Numbered from the stretch's first letter, positions 33,262 to 44,872 are shown. The stretch: 64,000 nucleotides of DNA from Gordonia pseudamarae (GCF_025273675.1 NZ_CP045809.1:434001-498000); one strand, 5' to 3'. The notes: generated by a model from the letters alone, not told the origin. Program-made: numbers and translations.

Positions 33262-36236
33262 CGGGGCACCTCACCGGCCGCCAGGGCGTCGGACCGGCGC
33301 GGGCCGCTGTCACCGGACGCCTCGGCGTCGGTGCCGGAGTCCGGCCGCAGCGGGGCGGGACTGCCCGGCTGGGCCTCGTTCTCCACGTCCAGCCGCGCGC
33401 CCAGACTGCGTAGCACGTCGAGGACCAGCCCCACCACGATCAGATAGATACCGAGGTCGAAGAACAGTGCCGTGACCAGCTTGACGTCGCCCAGCAGCGG
33501 AAGTGTCACCTCGAAGACCGCCGACGACAGAGCCGGTGCGCCCAGCAGCAATGACACCGTCGCGGTGGTCGCGGAGATCGCCAGGCCGGCGCCCAGGATC
33601 CGGCCGGGCTCCAGCGGCAGTGCCTCGCCCAGTTCATATCGTCCGCCGGCGAGATACCGCAGCACCAGCCCCAGACCCATCGTCAGACCGCCGGCGAAAC
33701 CGCCGCCCGGTGAGTTGTGCCCGGCCCAGAAGAAGTAGATCGACAGCACCACGATCGTCGGGAAAATCAGTCGTGTCGTCGCCTCCAGCACCATCGAGCG
33801 GTGCCGCGGATCGCGCAGATCGCTGCCCAGCAGCCAGGTCGTGCGGTCGGACGGGACGTCGTCGTCGGCGATTCCGACCGGACCGCTGCGGCCGTGACCG
33901 TCACGGGCGGCGTCGGCGACCCGTGGCGCGGCACCGAACCGGCGATTGCGGAACACCAGCGAGGCCACACCCGTCGCGGCCACGATCAGTACCGAGATCT
34001 CGCCGAGGGTGTCCCAGGCGCGGATGTCCACCAGTAGCACGTTGACCGCGTTCGCGCCGTGCCCGAACGTGTAGGCGGCCTCGGGGATATCGATGTGCAG
34101 CGGCTGTTCGGAGCGGGCGGCGGCCGCGAACAGGCCGATCACCACCAGGCTCAGCCCGAACGCCACGCCGATGGCGGCCCGGACCGGTTTGAAACCGGTC
34201 GCGTGCCGGGGTTCGGGTTCGGCGGGCAGCTTGCGCAGCACCAGCACGAAGATCACCAGGGTGAGCGTCTCCACGAGGAACTGGGTGAGCGCCAGGTCCG
34301 GGGCGCCGTACAGGGCGAACAGCGTCCCGCAGCCGTAGCCGGTGACGCCGACGGTCAGCGTGGCCGCCAGCCGGTTGCGCATCACGGTGGCCGCGATCGC
34401 GGCCGCCACCATGACCCCGCCGACGACCAGTTGCGGCGCGGTGTCGAAACCGTTCAGTTCGAGCGTGGTGCGGGCACCGGTGAACAGCACGGCCAGCGGC
34501 AGGATTATCACCGTCGACAGGATCACCGCCTGCGTGATGGGCAGCGATCCGCGTTGGGTGTTGCGGGTCAGCAGCAGCGACAGGGTGTCGGCGCCGCGCA
34601 GCGTCGCGTCGTACATGCGGTCGGCGTTCAGCAGCGGCCGGAACCCGAACAACCGGTCGCGCAGCTTGCGGACCATCAGGAACAGCGCGGCGCCACCGGC
34701 GACGACGATGATCGAGAACACCACCGGCAACCCGAATCCGTGCCACATCGCCAGGTGCTCGAGGTGGTGGCCGTAGTCGGGCAGCGTCCGCGCGTGTGGT
34801 TCGAGCAGCGAACCGATCGGGCCGGAGGCGAACCCGGCGACGACACCGCCCACTGCGAGGATGGCCGGTGCCAGATAGAACAGGACGCCCGGCAGATGCA
34901 TCTTGAGCACCGCGGCGCTCGGCTCCGTGCGCAGCTTGCGGCCGAACGCGCCCCACATGAAGCGCGTGGTGTACGCGAAGGTGATCACCGAGCCCACCAG
35001 CATCACGATGTCGACGGTGTGCCGTTGCCAGTCGTCGAGCGCGCCGGAGACCCACACCGACCCGAAGGCCGTCTCCTTGCCGACGAACCCCATGGTGAAC
35101 GGCAGGCCGGCCATGCTCGCCCCGGCCACGCCCGCGATACCCATGAGAACCGGGAGTCGCTGCCCGAGCCGGGCCAGTTTGCGCACGTCGCGGGTGCCGG
35201 TGGAGTGGTCGATGATGCCGACGACCATGAACAGCGCCGCCTTGAACATGGCGTGGGCGATGATCATCGCCAGGCCCGCCATCATCACGTTGGCATCGCC
35301 GAAACCGACCAGCACCATCAGGAAGCCGAGCTGGCTGACCGTGCCGAAGGCCAGGATCAGTTTGAGGTCGAGTTCGCGCAGCGACCGCCAGCCGCCGAGG
35401 ATCATTGTGATCAGGCCGAGGGTGAGCACCGCGACCTGCCAGCCGATCAGCGCGCCGAAGGCGGGCGACAGGCGGGCCACCAGATAGACGCCGGCCTTCA
35501 CCATCGCCGCCGCGTGCAGGTACGCGCTGACCGGGGTGGGGGCGGCCATCGCGCCGGGCAACCAGAAGTGGAACGGCACGATCGCCGACTTGCTCAGCGC
35601 GCCCACCAGTACCAGGATCACCGCGACCTGGACGTAGATGCCGGAGCCGGGTGGGTCGGCGAGCAGATCGGAGAGCAGGTAGCTGCCGGTGCGCTCGCCC
35701 AGCATGATGATGCCGACGAGCATCGCCAGACCACCCGCGGTGGTCACCAGCAGCGCCTGCGTGGCGGCTCGCCGGGAGGTGGCGCGCACGGCGTAGAAGC
35801 CGACCAGCATGAACGACAGGATGGTGGTCAGTTCCCAGAACACGTACAGGACCAGCATGTTGTCGCTGACGACCAGTCCGAACATGGCCGCGGCGAAGGC
35901 CACCATCTCGCCGCCGAAGATCGCCACCCGGGGACGGGCCTCATCGAAGTAGTGCGCGCAGTAGCAGAGCACGAGTGCCCCGACGCCGAGGATGAGCACC
36001 GACATCACGGCCGCGAGGGTGTCGAACCGCAGCACGATGTTCATGTCGAGGGTCTCGACCCAGGTGATCGTCTGCACCGTGGGCGGGTCGTGGGCCCCGG
36101 GCCAGTTGACGATCACCCAGTACAGGCCTCCGGCGGGGGCGAGTGCGAGCAGGTAGAAACCGCGAGTGCCCACCCAATGGATCACCGGGGGCGCGAACAG
36201 GGCGCACAGGCCGAGCGCGACCAACACAGCAATCAC
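33258..36236 (-). CDS. mnhA: Fused Mrp antiporter subunits A and B
   Basis: A 992-residue protein joining MrpA (NuoL-like, about 1-780) with MrpB (about 800-950). Visible are IVPFHFWLPGAMAAPTPVSAYLHAAAMVKAGVY with the key lysines of the channel, and later LALTQFLVETLTLVIFVLVL of the MrpA C-terminal domain and PGGGFAGGLTMGLGLVLRYLA of MrpB. Such A/B fusions occur in several actinobacteria. It starts at a GTG at 36236, heading the operon AB-C-D-E-F-G. A 17-bp tandem repeat lies just upstream. Likely role: Na+ export and pH homeostasis. Confidence 0.92.
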   Translation of the reverse strand: MIAVLVALGLCALFAPPVIHWVGTRGFYLLALAPAGGLYWVIVNWPGAHDPPTVQTITWVETLDMNIVLRFDTLAAVMSVLILGVGALVLCYCAHYFDEARPRVAIFGGEMVAFAAAMFGLVVSDNMLVLYVFWELTTILSFMLVGFYAVRATSRRAATQALLVTTAGGLAMLVGIIMLGERTGSYLLSDLLADPPGSGIYVQVAVILVLVGALSKSAIVPFHFWLPGAMAAPTPVSAYLHAAAMVKAGVYLVARLSPAFGALIGWQVAVLTLGLITMILGGWRSLRELDLKLILAFGTVSQLGFLMVLVGFGDANVMMAGLAMIIAHAMFKAALFMVVGIIDHSTGTRDVRKLARLGQRLPVLMGIAGVAGASMAGLPFTMGFVGKETAFGSVWVSGALDDWQRHTVDIVMLVGSVITFAYTTRFMWGAFGRKLRTEPSAAVLKMHLPGVLFYLAPAILAVGGVVAGFASGPIGSLLEPHARTLPDYGHHLEHLAMWHGFGLPVVFSIIVVAGGAALFLMVRKLRDRLFGFRPLLNADRMYDATLRGADTLSLLLTRNTQRGSLPITQAVILSTVIILPLAVLFTGARTTLELNGFDTAPQLVVGGVMVAAAIAATVMRNRLAATLTVGVTGYGCGTLFALYGAPDLALTQFLVETLTLVIFVLVLRKLPAEPEPRHATGFKPVRAAIGVAFGLSLVVIGLFAAAARSEQPLHIDIPEAAYTFGHGANAVNVLLVDIRAWDTLGEISVLIVAATGVASLVFRNRRFGAAPRVADAARDGHGRSGPVGIADDDVPSDRTTWLLGSDLRDPRHRSMVLEATTRLIFPTIVVLSIYFFWAGHNSPGGGFAGGLTMGLGLVLRYLAGGRYELGEALPLEPGRILGAGLAISATTATVSLLLGAPALSSAVFEVTLPLLGDVKLVTALFFDLGIYLIVVGLVLDVLRSLGARLDVENEAQPGSPAPLRPDSGTDAEASGDSGPRRSDALAAGEVPR

Positions 36237-36246
36237 ATGGGCACCC

Positions 36247-36306
36247 CGTCTGTTGTCATCGAACGTCTGTTGTCATCGGTCGTCGGATGTTATCGAACGT
36301 CTGCGG
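36247..36306. repeat. 17-bp tandem repeats (three copies and a half) upstream of mnhA
   Basis: Units CGTCTGTTGTCATCGAA, CGTCTGTTGTCATCGGT, CGTCGGATGTTATCGAA and a partial CGTCTGCGG. They start ten bases upstream of the mnhA GTG, in the divergent space to the lipoprotein gene, and look like an operator array. Confidence 0.7.
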
Positions 36307-36410
36307 ACGAGCCGACCATCGCGAGTCGAGCCGGTAAACGGAGCCGGGAACCGGACGCGCCGGGACGGCCGTCGTTGTGGGCCCGTTATGTGTATCTTAC
36401 CGTTGCATCC

Positions 36411-36839
36411 ATGAACCGCTGTGGCAGGCTGCTCGTGCTCATCGTGTCGTTCCTGATCGTCGGCGGATCGATGGCGGGTTGTTCGTCGGACGGCGAGGAC
36501 GGTCCGGGCGGCATGTCGCTGCCGCAGGACTTCCCGCGATCGCAGGTTCCGCTGCTGACGGACGGTACGGTGCTGACCGTCTCCGGCGACGAGAACGACG
36601 GCTGGAGCATCACCCTGCAGGGTCCGGGGGCCGAGGGCAATGCGCTCGACGCCGCGGTGACGAAGCTGACCGACGCCGGATTCACCGAGTCGCAACGCAC
36701 CACCGACGCCGGCCGTCGGGTGGTGTTGCTGTCGAAGACGTCCGGGAGCGACTCATTCTGGGTGCAGGTGGGCACCATCGCCGGGGCGGCGGGAGGCCCG
36801 AACGCGCTATTCTACCAGGTCACGAAGGTCGAACCCTGA
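36411..36839 (+). CDS. Small lipoprotein of unknown function
   Basis: A 142-residue exported lipoprotein: charged start, hydrophobic segment LLVLIVSFLIVGG, lipobox SMAGC with the lipid-accepting cysteine at about residue 24. The mature part is Gly/Ser/Asp-rich and ends in a small alpha/beta domain (LPQDFPRSQVPLLTDGTV, VTKLTDAGFTES) that I do not recognise. It is divergent from the Mrp operon. TATCTT about 15 bases before the ATG may be its -10 element. Confidence 0.78.
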   Translation: MNRCGRLLVLIVSFLIVGGSMAGCSSDGEDGPGGMSLPQDFPRSQVPLLTDGTVLTVSGDENDGWSITLQGPGAEGNALDAAVTKLTDAGFTESQRTTDAGRRVVLLSKTSGSDSFWVQVGTIAGAAGGPNALFYQVTKVEP

Positions 36840-36942
36840 ATCGTCGGCGCTGACCGGTCCGCCCGGGCGGATGTGATCGCACACACACAGCCGATTCGCA
36901 CCTTCCGGACAGGTTCGCGGCAGGTAGCGCCGGAAGTGTGGT

Positions 36943-36973
36943 GCTCACGCTGCGGGCGAGCGCCCGCGTGAGC
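36943..36973 (+). promoter_or_regulatory. Hairpin just before the ribosome binding site of the next gene
   Basis: GCTCACG..GCGGGC pairs with GCCCGC.GTGAGC, with a small bulge, ending two bases before AAAGGG. It could be a terminator of the lipoprotein gene or a leader structure. A weak CRP-like TGTGATCGCACACACA lies at 36872. Confidence 0.4.
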
Positions 36974-36986
36974 GAAAGGGAAATCG

Positions 36987-37526
36987 ATGTCGTCTACCCA
37001 CGACCCGGCCACTCAACCCCAGCAGGCGGCTCACACCGACGAGCTGCCGGTGGTCGGCGACGAGCAGCAGGTGCCGCACACACAGCCGTACTCGGTCGGG
37101 CCGCAGCAACAGGTCCAGCCCACCGACGCGCCCCTGCCGGGCGGCTCCGGCACGCCGGTACCGGGCGATGCCGACGGCAAGGTGCTCACCACCCGCAACA
37201 CACTGATCGCGGGCGGTATCGGGGTGGCCGCGGCATTCGCGCTCCTCGGCTTCGGCGCCGGGTATGTCGCCGGTGACGGCGGATCGTCGGACGGTCGTCC
37301 GAGCATGTCCCGCAACGGCGGGCCGGGCGGGGGCATGCAGGACGGCCGGAACGGGATGCAGGGCCAGAACGGGATGCAGGGTGGCATGAACGGAATGCCC
37401 GGCCGGAACGGCATGGGCGGCGGTCCCGGCGGTATGCCGGGCGGCACGAACGGCCCGGACCAGACGAGCCCGGACCAGACGGGTCAGGAGGCGACCGGCC
37501 AGGAGACGACCGGCTCGCAGGCATAG
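36987..37526 (+). CDS. Single-span membrane protein with Met/Gly-rich tail
   Basis: A 179-residue protein of unknown function. Residues 1-68 are Gln/Pro/His-rich and disordered; one helix (about 72-95, LIAGGIGVAAAFALLGFGAG) follows; the C-terminal 80 residues are built of imperfect repeats such as GRNGMQGQNGMQGG and GMPGRNGMGGG. The start ATG is supported by AAAGGGAAA. Met-rich tails sometimes bind copper in other exported proteins, but nothing here proves it. Convergent with the ATPase gene. Confidence 0.7.
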   Translation: MSSTHDPATQPQQAAHTDELPVVGDEQQVPHTQPYSVGPQQQVQPTDAPLPGGSGTPVPGDADGKVLTTRNTLIAGGIGVAAAFALLGFGAGYVAGDGGSSDGRPSMSRNGGPGGGMQDGRNGMQGQNGMQGGMNGMPGRNGMGGGPGGMPGGTNGPDQTSPDQTGQEATGQETTGSQA

Positions 37527-37547
37527 TCCGGGTGTGCCGAGATCCGG

Positions 37548-40040
<2,493 letters not shown>

Positions 40041-40094
40041 CGACGGTGCGGGCCTTTCGTCTGCTCTGCGGTGGCTGCTGTTCCGGGATCGTCG

Positions 40095-41237
40095 CTACGG
40101 GTCGGTCGGGTCGTGCGGGGTGGTGTCCCCGGGCCGGCGCAGACCGAGCCGGGCGTGGGAGCGGGAGATCGACGGCCGCATTCGGCGGCGGCCACCGCCC
40201 TCGATGCGGTCGGCGCGGCGTTCGGCACGACGATCGGCCGGTCGGGCGTCCCATTGTTCGGGCCGGGCGGCCACCCAGCGCTGATTGCGCCAGGCGAACG
40301 GGATGTGCGCCAGATACGCGGCGATCAGGACCACCATCAGCACGTACGGGTAGGTGAGCAGCAGCGCGCCGGTCACCGCCACCCCGATCAGCAGGATCGC
40401 CAGCGAACTCGGCTGCACCTTGGTGGCCTTCGTCGATGCGGTCGGGATACGGCTGACGGCCAGCGCCGCGACCACCACCATCCAGCCGCCGACGGCGGCG
40501 TCCGACGTCCACCAGCCGGTGCCGAACTGTTCGTGCAGTCCGACCGGCAGCAGCACCAGGATGGCCGCGGCCGGCGCGGGCACCCCGACGAAGAACTCCT
40601 TGGTGTAGGCGGGCGCGTCGTCGTCGTCGAGCAGTGTGTTGAACCGGGCCAGCCGCAGCACGATCGCGCACACGTAGATGAGTACGAAAATCCAGGTGAG
40701 GTTCGGATTGCCGACGTCACCCAGCAGCGCCAGATAGACGATGCCGCCGGGTACCACACCGAAGTTGATGACATCGGCCAGCGAATCGATCTCGGCACCC
40801 ATCCGGGTGGTGGCGTTCATCATCCTGGCCACCCGGCCGTCGACCGCGTCGAGGATCGCCGCCACCACCACCAGCGCCAGCGCCATATCGATGTGGCCGT
40901 GCAGGGTGGAGCGCAGCGCGGTCAGCCCTGCGCAGATCGCCAGGACCGTCACCGCCGACGGCACGAAGATCCGGCCGGCCGCGGCCTGCCTGCGCAACCT
41001 ACTCGTCTCGGGTTCGGGGTGGCGCGAGTAGCTGTCGAGTCGCTGCGCATCCAGATCCGGGGTGTCCAGGTCCTGTTCGGGGTCGCGGGGGTGACCGGAT
41101 TCGGCCGCCGGGGTCGCCGGCTTGTGGGTCACGGGCTTGTTCCGCGCCCGCCGCAACCGGCCGCGTGAGCCGCGCGTGGTCGCATCCGCCGACGCCGAGC
41201 GCCGGGTCGGACCGGACCGGCGCGGGGTGTCGCTCAT
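40095..41237 (-). CDS. pssA: CDP-diacylglycerol-serine O-phosphatidyltransferase
   Basis: Membrane enzyme that makes phosphatidylserine from CDP-diacylglycerol and serine. The 380-residue protein has a 90-residue Arg/Pro-rich N-terminus, then the CDP-alcohol motif DAVDGRVARMM..MGAEIDSLAD (D-x2-DG-x2-AR-x8-G-x3-D-x3-D) and about seven helices, and an Arg-rich C-terminal tail. The ATG at 41237 lies 13 bases after the psd stop. Both tails are longer than in most homologs and probably disordered. It works directly before Psd in phosphatidylethanolamine synthesis. Confidence 0.92.
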   Translation of the reverse strand: MSDTPRRSGPTRRSASADATTRGSRGRLRRARNKPVTHKPATPAAESGHPRDPEQDLDTPDLDAQRLDSYSRHPEPETSRLRRQAAAGRIFVPSAVTVLAICAGLTALRSTLHGHIDMALALVVVAAILDAVDGRVARMMNATTRMGAEIDSLADVINFGVVPGGIVYLALLGDVGNPNLTWIFVLIYVCAIVLRLARFNTLLDDDDAPAYTKEFFVGVPAPAAAILVLLPVGLHEQFGTGWWTSDAAVGGWMVVVAALAVSRIPTASTKATKVQPSSLAILLIGVAVTGALLLTYPYVLMVVLIAAYLAHIPFAWRNQRWVAARPEQWDARPADRRAERRADRIEGGGRRRMRPSISRSHARLGLRRPGDTTPHDPTDP

Positions 41238-41250
41238 GCCGCGGTCGCCA

Positions 41251-41961
41251 TCACGCCAGGGTCGCCAGCACGGTCTCGGCGCCCACCGTGCGCTGACCGA
41301 CGCGGACCGCGGGCACGGCTCCGGCGGGGAAGTAGACGTCCACACGCGAACCGAACCGGATCAGGCCGTAGGTGTCGCCGACCCGCAGCGTGTCGCCGGG
41401 TTTCGGATCGCACACGATGCGCCGTGCGATGAGACCGGCGATCTGGACGACGGCGAGCTCGGCGCCCGCGGCGGTCCGCAACCCGAGGACGGTGCGCTCG
41501 TTGTCGGAGCTGGCCTCCGGCAGATCGGCCGAGAGGAACTTCCCGGGGGTGTGCGTCACCGAGGTGACCGTCGCCGACACCGGTACCCGCTGGACGTGCA
41601 CGTCGAATACCGACAGGAACGTCGACACGCGCGGCAGCGGCCGGTCGCCGAGACCCGCCTCGATAGGTGGCACCGCCTCGTCGACGAGGGCGACGGTGCC
41701 GTCGGCGGGTGCCACCACGATCGACGGGTCGACGGGCGGAACCCGGGTGGGGTGCCGGAAGAACGCGGCGCACGCACCGGCCGCGAGCGCCGCGGGCCGC
41801 GCCACCCACGGGTGTTTCCGGCCGAGCAGCGCGATCGCCGCGGGCGCCGCCACGAACGGCACGCCCTTCGGGTGGATCGGTGGGATGGTTTCGCGGACCA
41901 ACTGCATCAGGTGCTCGGCACCTGTGGGGGACGTGCCGTCGGGGCGTGGTCGCCTGGCCAC
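41251..41961 (-). CDS. psd: Phosphatidylserine decarboxylase proenzyme
   Basis: Converts phosphatidylserine to phosphatidylethanolamine; the enzyme self-cleaves to create a pyruvoyl group. The 236-residue protein has the cleavage motif RFGSRVD near the C-terminus (self-cleavage between G and S), [15 protein letters not shown] with catalytic His, and RHPTRVPP. The GTG at 41961 lies five bases after AGGAGG and gives the start MARRPRPDG shared with the mycobacterial enzyme; a GTG at 41967 has no spacing. Co-transcribed with pssA. Confidence 0.93.
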   Translation of the reverse strand: MARRPRPDGTSPTGAEHLMQLVRETIPPIHPKGVPFVAAPAAIALLGRKHPWVARPAALAAGACAAFFRHPTRVPPVDPSIVVAPADGTVALVDEAVPPIEAGLGDRPLPRVSTFLSVFDVHVQRVPVSATVTSVTHTPGKFLSADLPEASSDNERTVLGLRTAAGAELAVVQIAGLIARRIVCDPKPGDTLRVGDTYGLIRFGSRVDVYFPAGAVPAVRVGQRTVGAETVLATLA

Positions 41962-41972
41962 ATCCACCTCCT

Positions 41973-42032
41973 GGGTGTTGTCGATCGGGGTGTTGTCGAT
42001 CGGGGTGTCGCTGATCTGGGTGTCGCCGATGC
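41973..42032. repeat. 15-bp tandem repeats (four copies) upstream of psd
   Basis: Two perfect copies of GGGTGTTGTCGATCG and two variants (GGGTGTCGCTGATCT, GGGTGTCGCCGATGC). They lie between moeA and the psd ribosome binding site, untranslated in the psd frame because no start codon precedes them. Confidence 0.75.
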
Positions 42033-42131
42033 ACGGTTCGTCGGTGCATCCGTCGTCGGTGTCGAGCGATTCGTCAACAGCTTAGTGGTCGCTCGTCCCG
42101 GCCCGGTCACCGTCGGTCGATCGGGTGGACG

Positions 42132-43394
42132 TCAGTCCAGCACCAGTACCTCGACGTCGACGCCGTCGGCCAGGGCGGTGATGTCGGTGGCCACGTCGAT
42201 CAGCGCGTTGGCCCCGGCGAGGTAGCGCAGATGGTGGCTCGACGGCGGGCCGATCGGGTCGACCACCCAGCCGTCGCCGTCGCGTTCGAGTACGCCCCGC
42301 AGGAACTGCCGTTTGCCCGCCGGGGAGCCGACCGACCCGCGCAGCCGGGCGGTGACCCTTGCGCGGTGCGGCGGCAGACCCATCTTGGTGCGCAGCGGTG
42401 GCCGGATGAACACCTCGAAACTGACCAGCGAACTGACCGGATTGCCGGGCAGGGTGATGATCGGTACCGCCTGCCCGGACGGATCGGTGACGTGTCCGCA
42501 GCCTTGCGGCATGCCGGGCTGCATCGCCACCTTGGCGAATTCCACCCCGCCCGTGGCGATGAGCGCGTCCTTGACCACCTCGAACGCCCCGGCGCTGACC
42601 CCGCCGGAGGTGACGATGAGGTCGGCCTCGCCCGCGATCTCGGCGATCCGGGTCAGGAATCCGTCGACATCGTCGGGAACGAAGTGCACGGTCCGGGCGA
42701 GCGCCCCGGCCTCGGTCGCGGCGGCGGCGAGCATCGGGGAGTTGGATTCGTAGATCTGTCCGTGCCGCAGTCGGTGGCCGGGGGCGACCAGTTCCGAGCC
42801 GGTGGAGAGCACCACCACCCGCGGCCGGCGCCACACCCGGACCGTTCCGGCCCCGATCGCCGCGAGCAGCCCGAGCTGCGGCGCGTGCAGCTCGGTGCCG
42901 GCGCGGATCGCGACCTCACCGGCCACGATGTCCGAGCCGGCCACGCGGATGTTCTTGCCGACGGGTATCGGGGCGGTGAAACGGATCTGCTGCGGGCCCT
43001 GGTCCACCGGGGCGAAACGTCCCCGGACCGGCCCGCTGGCGGTCTGTTCCACCGGCACCACCGCGTCGGCGCCGCCGGGAAGCGGGGCGCCGGTCATGAT
43101 GCGGGCGACGGTGCCCGGCGTCAGGGTGAGCCGGTCGGTGCGGCCGGCGGGGATGTCGGCGGCCATCGGCAGCGTGACGGGATGCTCGGTACTGGCCTCG
43201 GCGAGGTCTGCGCCCAGTACCGCGTAGCCGTCCATCGCCGAGTTGTCGAACCCGGGCAACGACACGCCGGTCACGACGTCGACGGCGGTGACCAGGCCCA
43301 ATGCGTCGGTCACCGCCACCTCGACGGCCTCGGGTGGGCCGAACAGCCCGTGGATGGCCTCCTGGTGGTCCCGGACGGATCGCAGTGCGGGCAT
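42132..43394 (-). CDS. moeA: Molybdopterin molybdenumtransferase
   Basis: Inserts molybdate into adenylated molybdopterin, the last step of molybdenum cofactor synthesis. The 420-residue protein shows GFDNSAMDGYAV, the MTGAPLPGGADAVV segment, the STGSELV nucleotide site, IVTSGGVSAG and the LPGNPVS motif. The mycobacterial ATPase/pssA/psd cluster also continues into moeA2, so this is likely its ortholog. It starts at ATG 43394 behind GGAGG. Confidence 0.93.
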   Translation of the reverse strand: MPALRSVRDHQEAIHGLFGPPEAVEVAVTDALGLVTAVDVVTGVSLPGFDNSAMDGYAVLGADLAEASTEHPVTLPMAADIPAGRTDRLTLTPGTVARIMTGAPLPGGADAVVPVEQTASGPVRGRFAPVDQGPQQIRFTAPIPVGKNIRVAGSDIVAGEVAIRAGTELHAPQLGLLAAIGAGTVRVWRRPRVVVLSTGSELVAPGHRLRHGQIYESNSPMLAAAATEAGALARTVHFVPDDVDGFLTRIAEIAGEADLIVTSGGVSAGAFEVVKDALIATGGVEFAKVAMQPGMPQGCGHVTDPSGQAVPIITLPGNPVSSLVSFEVFIRPPLRTKMGLPPHRARVTARLRGSVGSPAGKRQFLRGVLERDGDGWVVDPIGPPSSHHLRYLAGANALIDVATDITALADGVDVEVLVLD

Positions 43395-43494
43395 CGGCCC
43401 TCCTCGGTACTGGCGTCGTGAACCCCGCTGACCGCCTGTCGGTGGGGTGTATGTCCGGCGTGCGGGCCGCCGGTGGCGGCATTACCGTCTCACT

Positions 43495-44292
43495 ATGAGT
43501 TATGGGCTGCTGCTCGATATCGACGGGGTGATGGTCACCTCGTGGCAGGCGCTGCCCGGTGCCGCCGACGCCGTCGCAGAACTCGCCCGCCGGGCGATCC
43601 CACGGATGTTTCTGACCAACACCACATCACGCTCGCGCGCCGAGATCGCCGAGGCGCTGGCCGACTGTGGTTTCGATGTCGCCCCGCGGGAGATCCTCAC
43701 CGCGGCCAAACTGACGGCCGAATATCTGGGTGCGCACTATCCGGGAAAGACGGTGTGGGTGCTCAATCAGGGGCCGATCGCCGAGGACATGACGCAGGTG
43801 AATCTTGTCGACGATCCGGCGCGGGCCGAGGTGATCGTGCTCGGCGGCGCGGGGGCGGTGTTCACCCACGAGGCGCTGTCGACGGTGTTCGAGCGGATGG
43901 TCTCGGGGATACCGGTGGTGGCGATGCACCGGTCGATGACCTGGTCGACGGCCAGGGGCCTGGCCATCGACACCGGGGTGTACCTGGAGGGGCTGGAGAA
44001 GGCATCCGGGCGCAGGATCAAGGCCATCGGCAAGCCGTCGCCGGTGGGTTTCCGTACCGCATCGGAGCTGATGGACCTGGACCCGGCGCAGGTGGTGATG
44101 GTGGGCGACGACATGCACAACGACATCCTCGGCGCGCAGGCCGCCGCCCTGGTGGGGGTGCTGGTGCGGACCGGGAAGTTCCGCGAGGATGCGTTGCGGC
44201 AATTGCAGCGCGACGAGTTCGGGCCGGTGCCCGACCACATCATCGACTCGCTCGCCGACCTTCCCGATCTGCTCACCAGGCTCTACCGCTGA
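43495..44292 (+). CDS. HAD-superfamily sugar-phosphatase (NagD-like)
   Basis: A 265-residue HAD phosphatase of the IIA/NagD branch. Nucleophile motif LLLDIDGVMV (about residues 5-14), motif II TNTTSRSR (about 43), the lysine in IKAIGKPSPVGF and the metal motif VMVGDDMHNDILGAQ. The NagD cap between motifs II and III is present. ATG 43495 places motif I at the N-terminus as usual. Substrate unknown. It is divergent from moeA and its stop lies one base from that of the convergent SRPBCC gene. Confidence 0.88.
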   Translation: MSYGLLLDIDGVMVTSWQALPGAADAVAELARRAIPRMFLTNTTSRSRAEIAEALADCGFDVAPREILTAAKLTAEYLGAHYPGKTVWVLNQGPIAEDMTQVNLVDDPARAEVIVLGGAGAVFTHEALSTVFERMVSGIPVVAMHRSMTWSTARGLAIDTGVYLEGLEKASGRRIKAIGKPSPVGFRTASELMDLDPAQVVMVGDDMHNDILGAQAAALVGVLVRTGKFREDALRQLQRDEFGPVPDHIIDSLADLPDLLTRLYR

Positions 44293-44293
44293 T

Positions 44294-44752
44294 TCAGGCG
44301 GCTTCGGCCGCCCGCTTGATCTTGGCGAGGGTGGCGGCCATGCCCTGCTTGAGTTCGATCTCGAAGCTGTCGTTGCCGCCGAAGACCTTGTCGACGAGGA
44401 AGGCGCTGACCTTGCTGGTGCCGTTCGCGGCGTCGCGGCGTTCGGTGACCGTCACCCCGTCCGCCGACTCCTCGATGGTGTACGACCACACGGTGCGGTT
44501 CTCGGCGATGCGGAACGCCAGTTCCTTGTTCGGGACGTACCGGACGATCTTGGAGGTGGTGGGCCACACCAGCGGGCCCCGCCGGTTGACGTTGATGGTG
44601 CGGGTGCCGACACCGACCGGCTCGCCCCGCACGATCATCTTCTTGCACTGGGGGCTCCACTCGCCCATGCGTTTGAGATCGGAGATCACGCCCCACACCT
44701 TGTCGGCGGATGCGTTGATGTCGATGCTCTCTTCGAGCAGCGGAGTGGCCAT
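44294..44752 (-). CDS. SRPBCC-family (START/Bet v1-like) protein
   Basis: A 152-residue helix-grip lipid- or polyketide-binding protein. It begins EESIDINASADKVWGVISDL, the usual START-like entry, with the WSPQCKKM and YTIEES strands and a long C-terminal helix. Such proteins in mycobacteria bind hydrophobic ligands. Upstream (44804-44839) there is a good promoter overlapped by a perfect inverted repeat, so the gene is probably tightly regulated. Ligand unknown. Confidence 0.85.
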   Translation of the reverse strand: MATPLLEESIDINASADKVWGVISDLKRMGEWSPQCKKMIVRGEPVGVGTRTINVNRRGPLVWPTTSKIVRYVPNKELAFRIAENRTVWSYTIEESADGVTVTERRDAANGTSKVSAFLVDKVFGGNDSFEIELKQGMAATLAKIKRAAEAA

Positions 44753-44803
44753 GAGGGTCCCTTCGGTTGTGCGCGCACGGGTGCCGGCGGCGTGTGGTAG
44801 CTC

Positions 44804-44839
44804 ACTGTAGAGCCCTTATTGTCGGTGCGTCAATAAGGG
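44804..44839 (-). promoter_or_regulatory. Promoter with overlapping palindromic operator for the SRPBCC gene
   Basis: On the minus strand TTGACG (44833-44828) and TACAGT (44809-44804) are separated by 18 bases. A perfect palindrome CCCTTATTG-N9-CAATAAGGG (44813-44821, 44831-44839) covers the -35 and spacer; it is AT-rich against its surroundings and lies 52 bases upstream of the ATG. Confidence 0.6.
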
Positions 44840-44872
44840 TCCGGGGTGGTCGCGCCGCCGGCGCCGCGGGCA

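Noticed and set aside
34059..36410. Very long open frame on the plus strand opposite mnhA
   Set aside because: It mirrors the fused antiporter gene. The sequence is Glu/Gln/His/Arg-rich low-complexity typical of antisense frames in GC-rich DNA; only its last part, from 36411, is the real lipoprotein gene.
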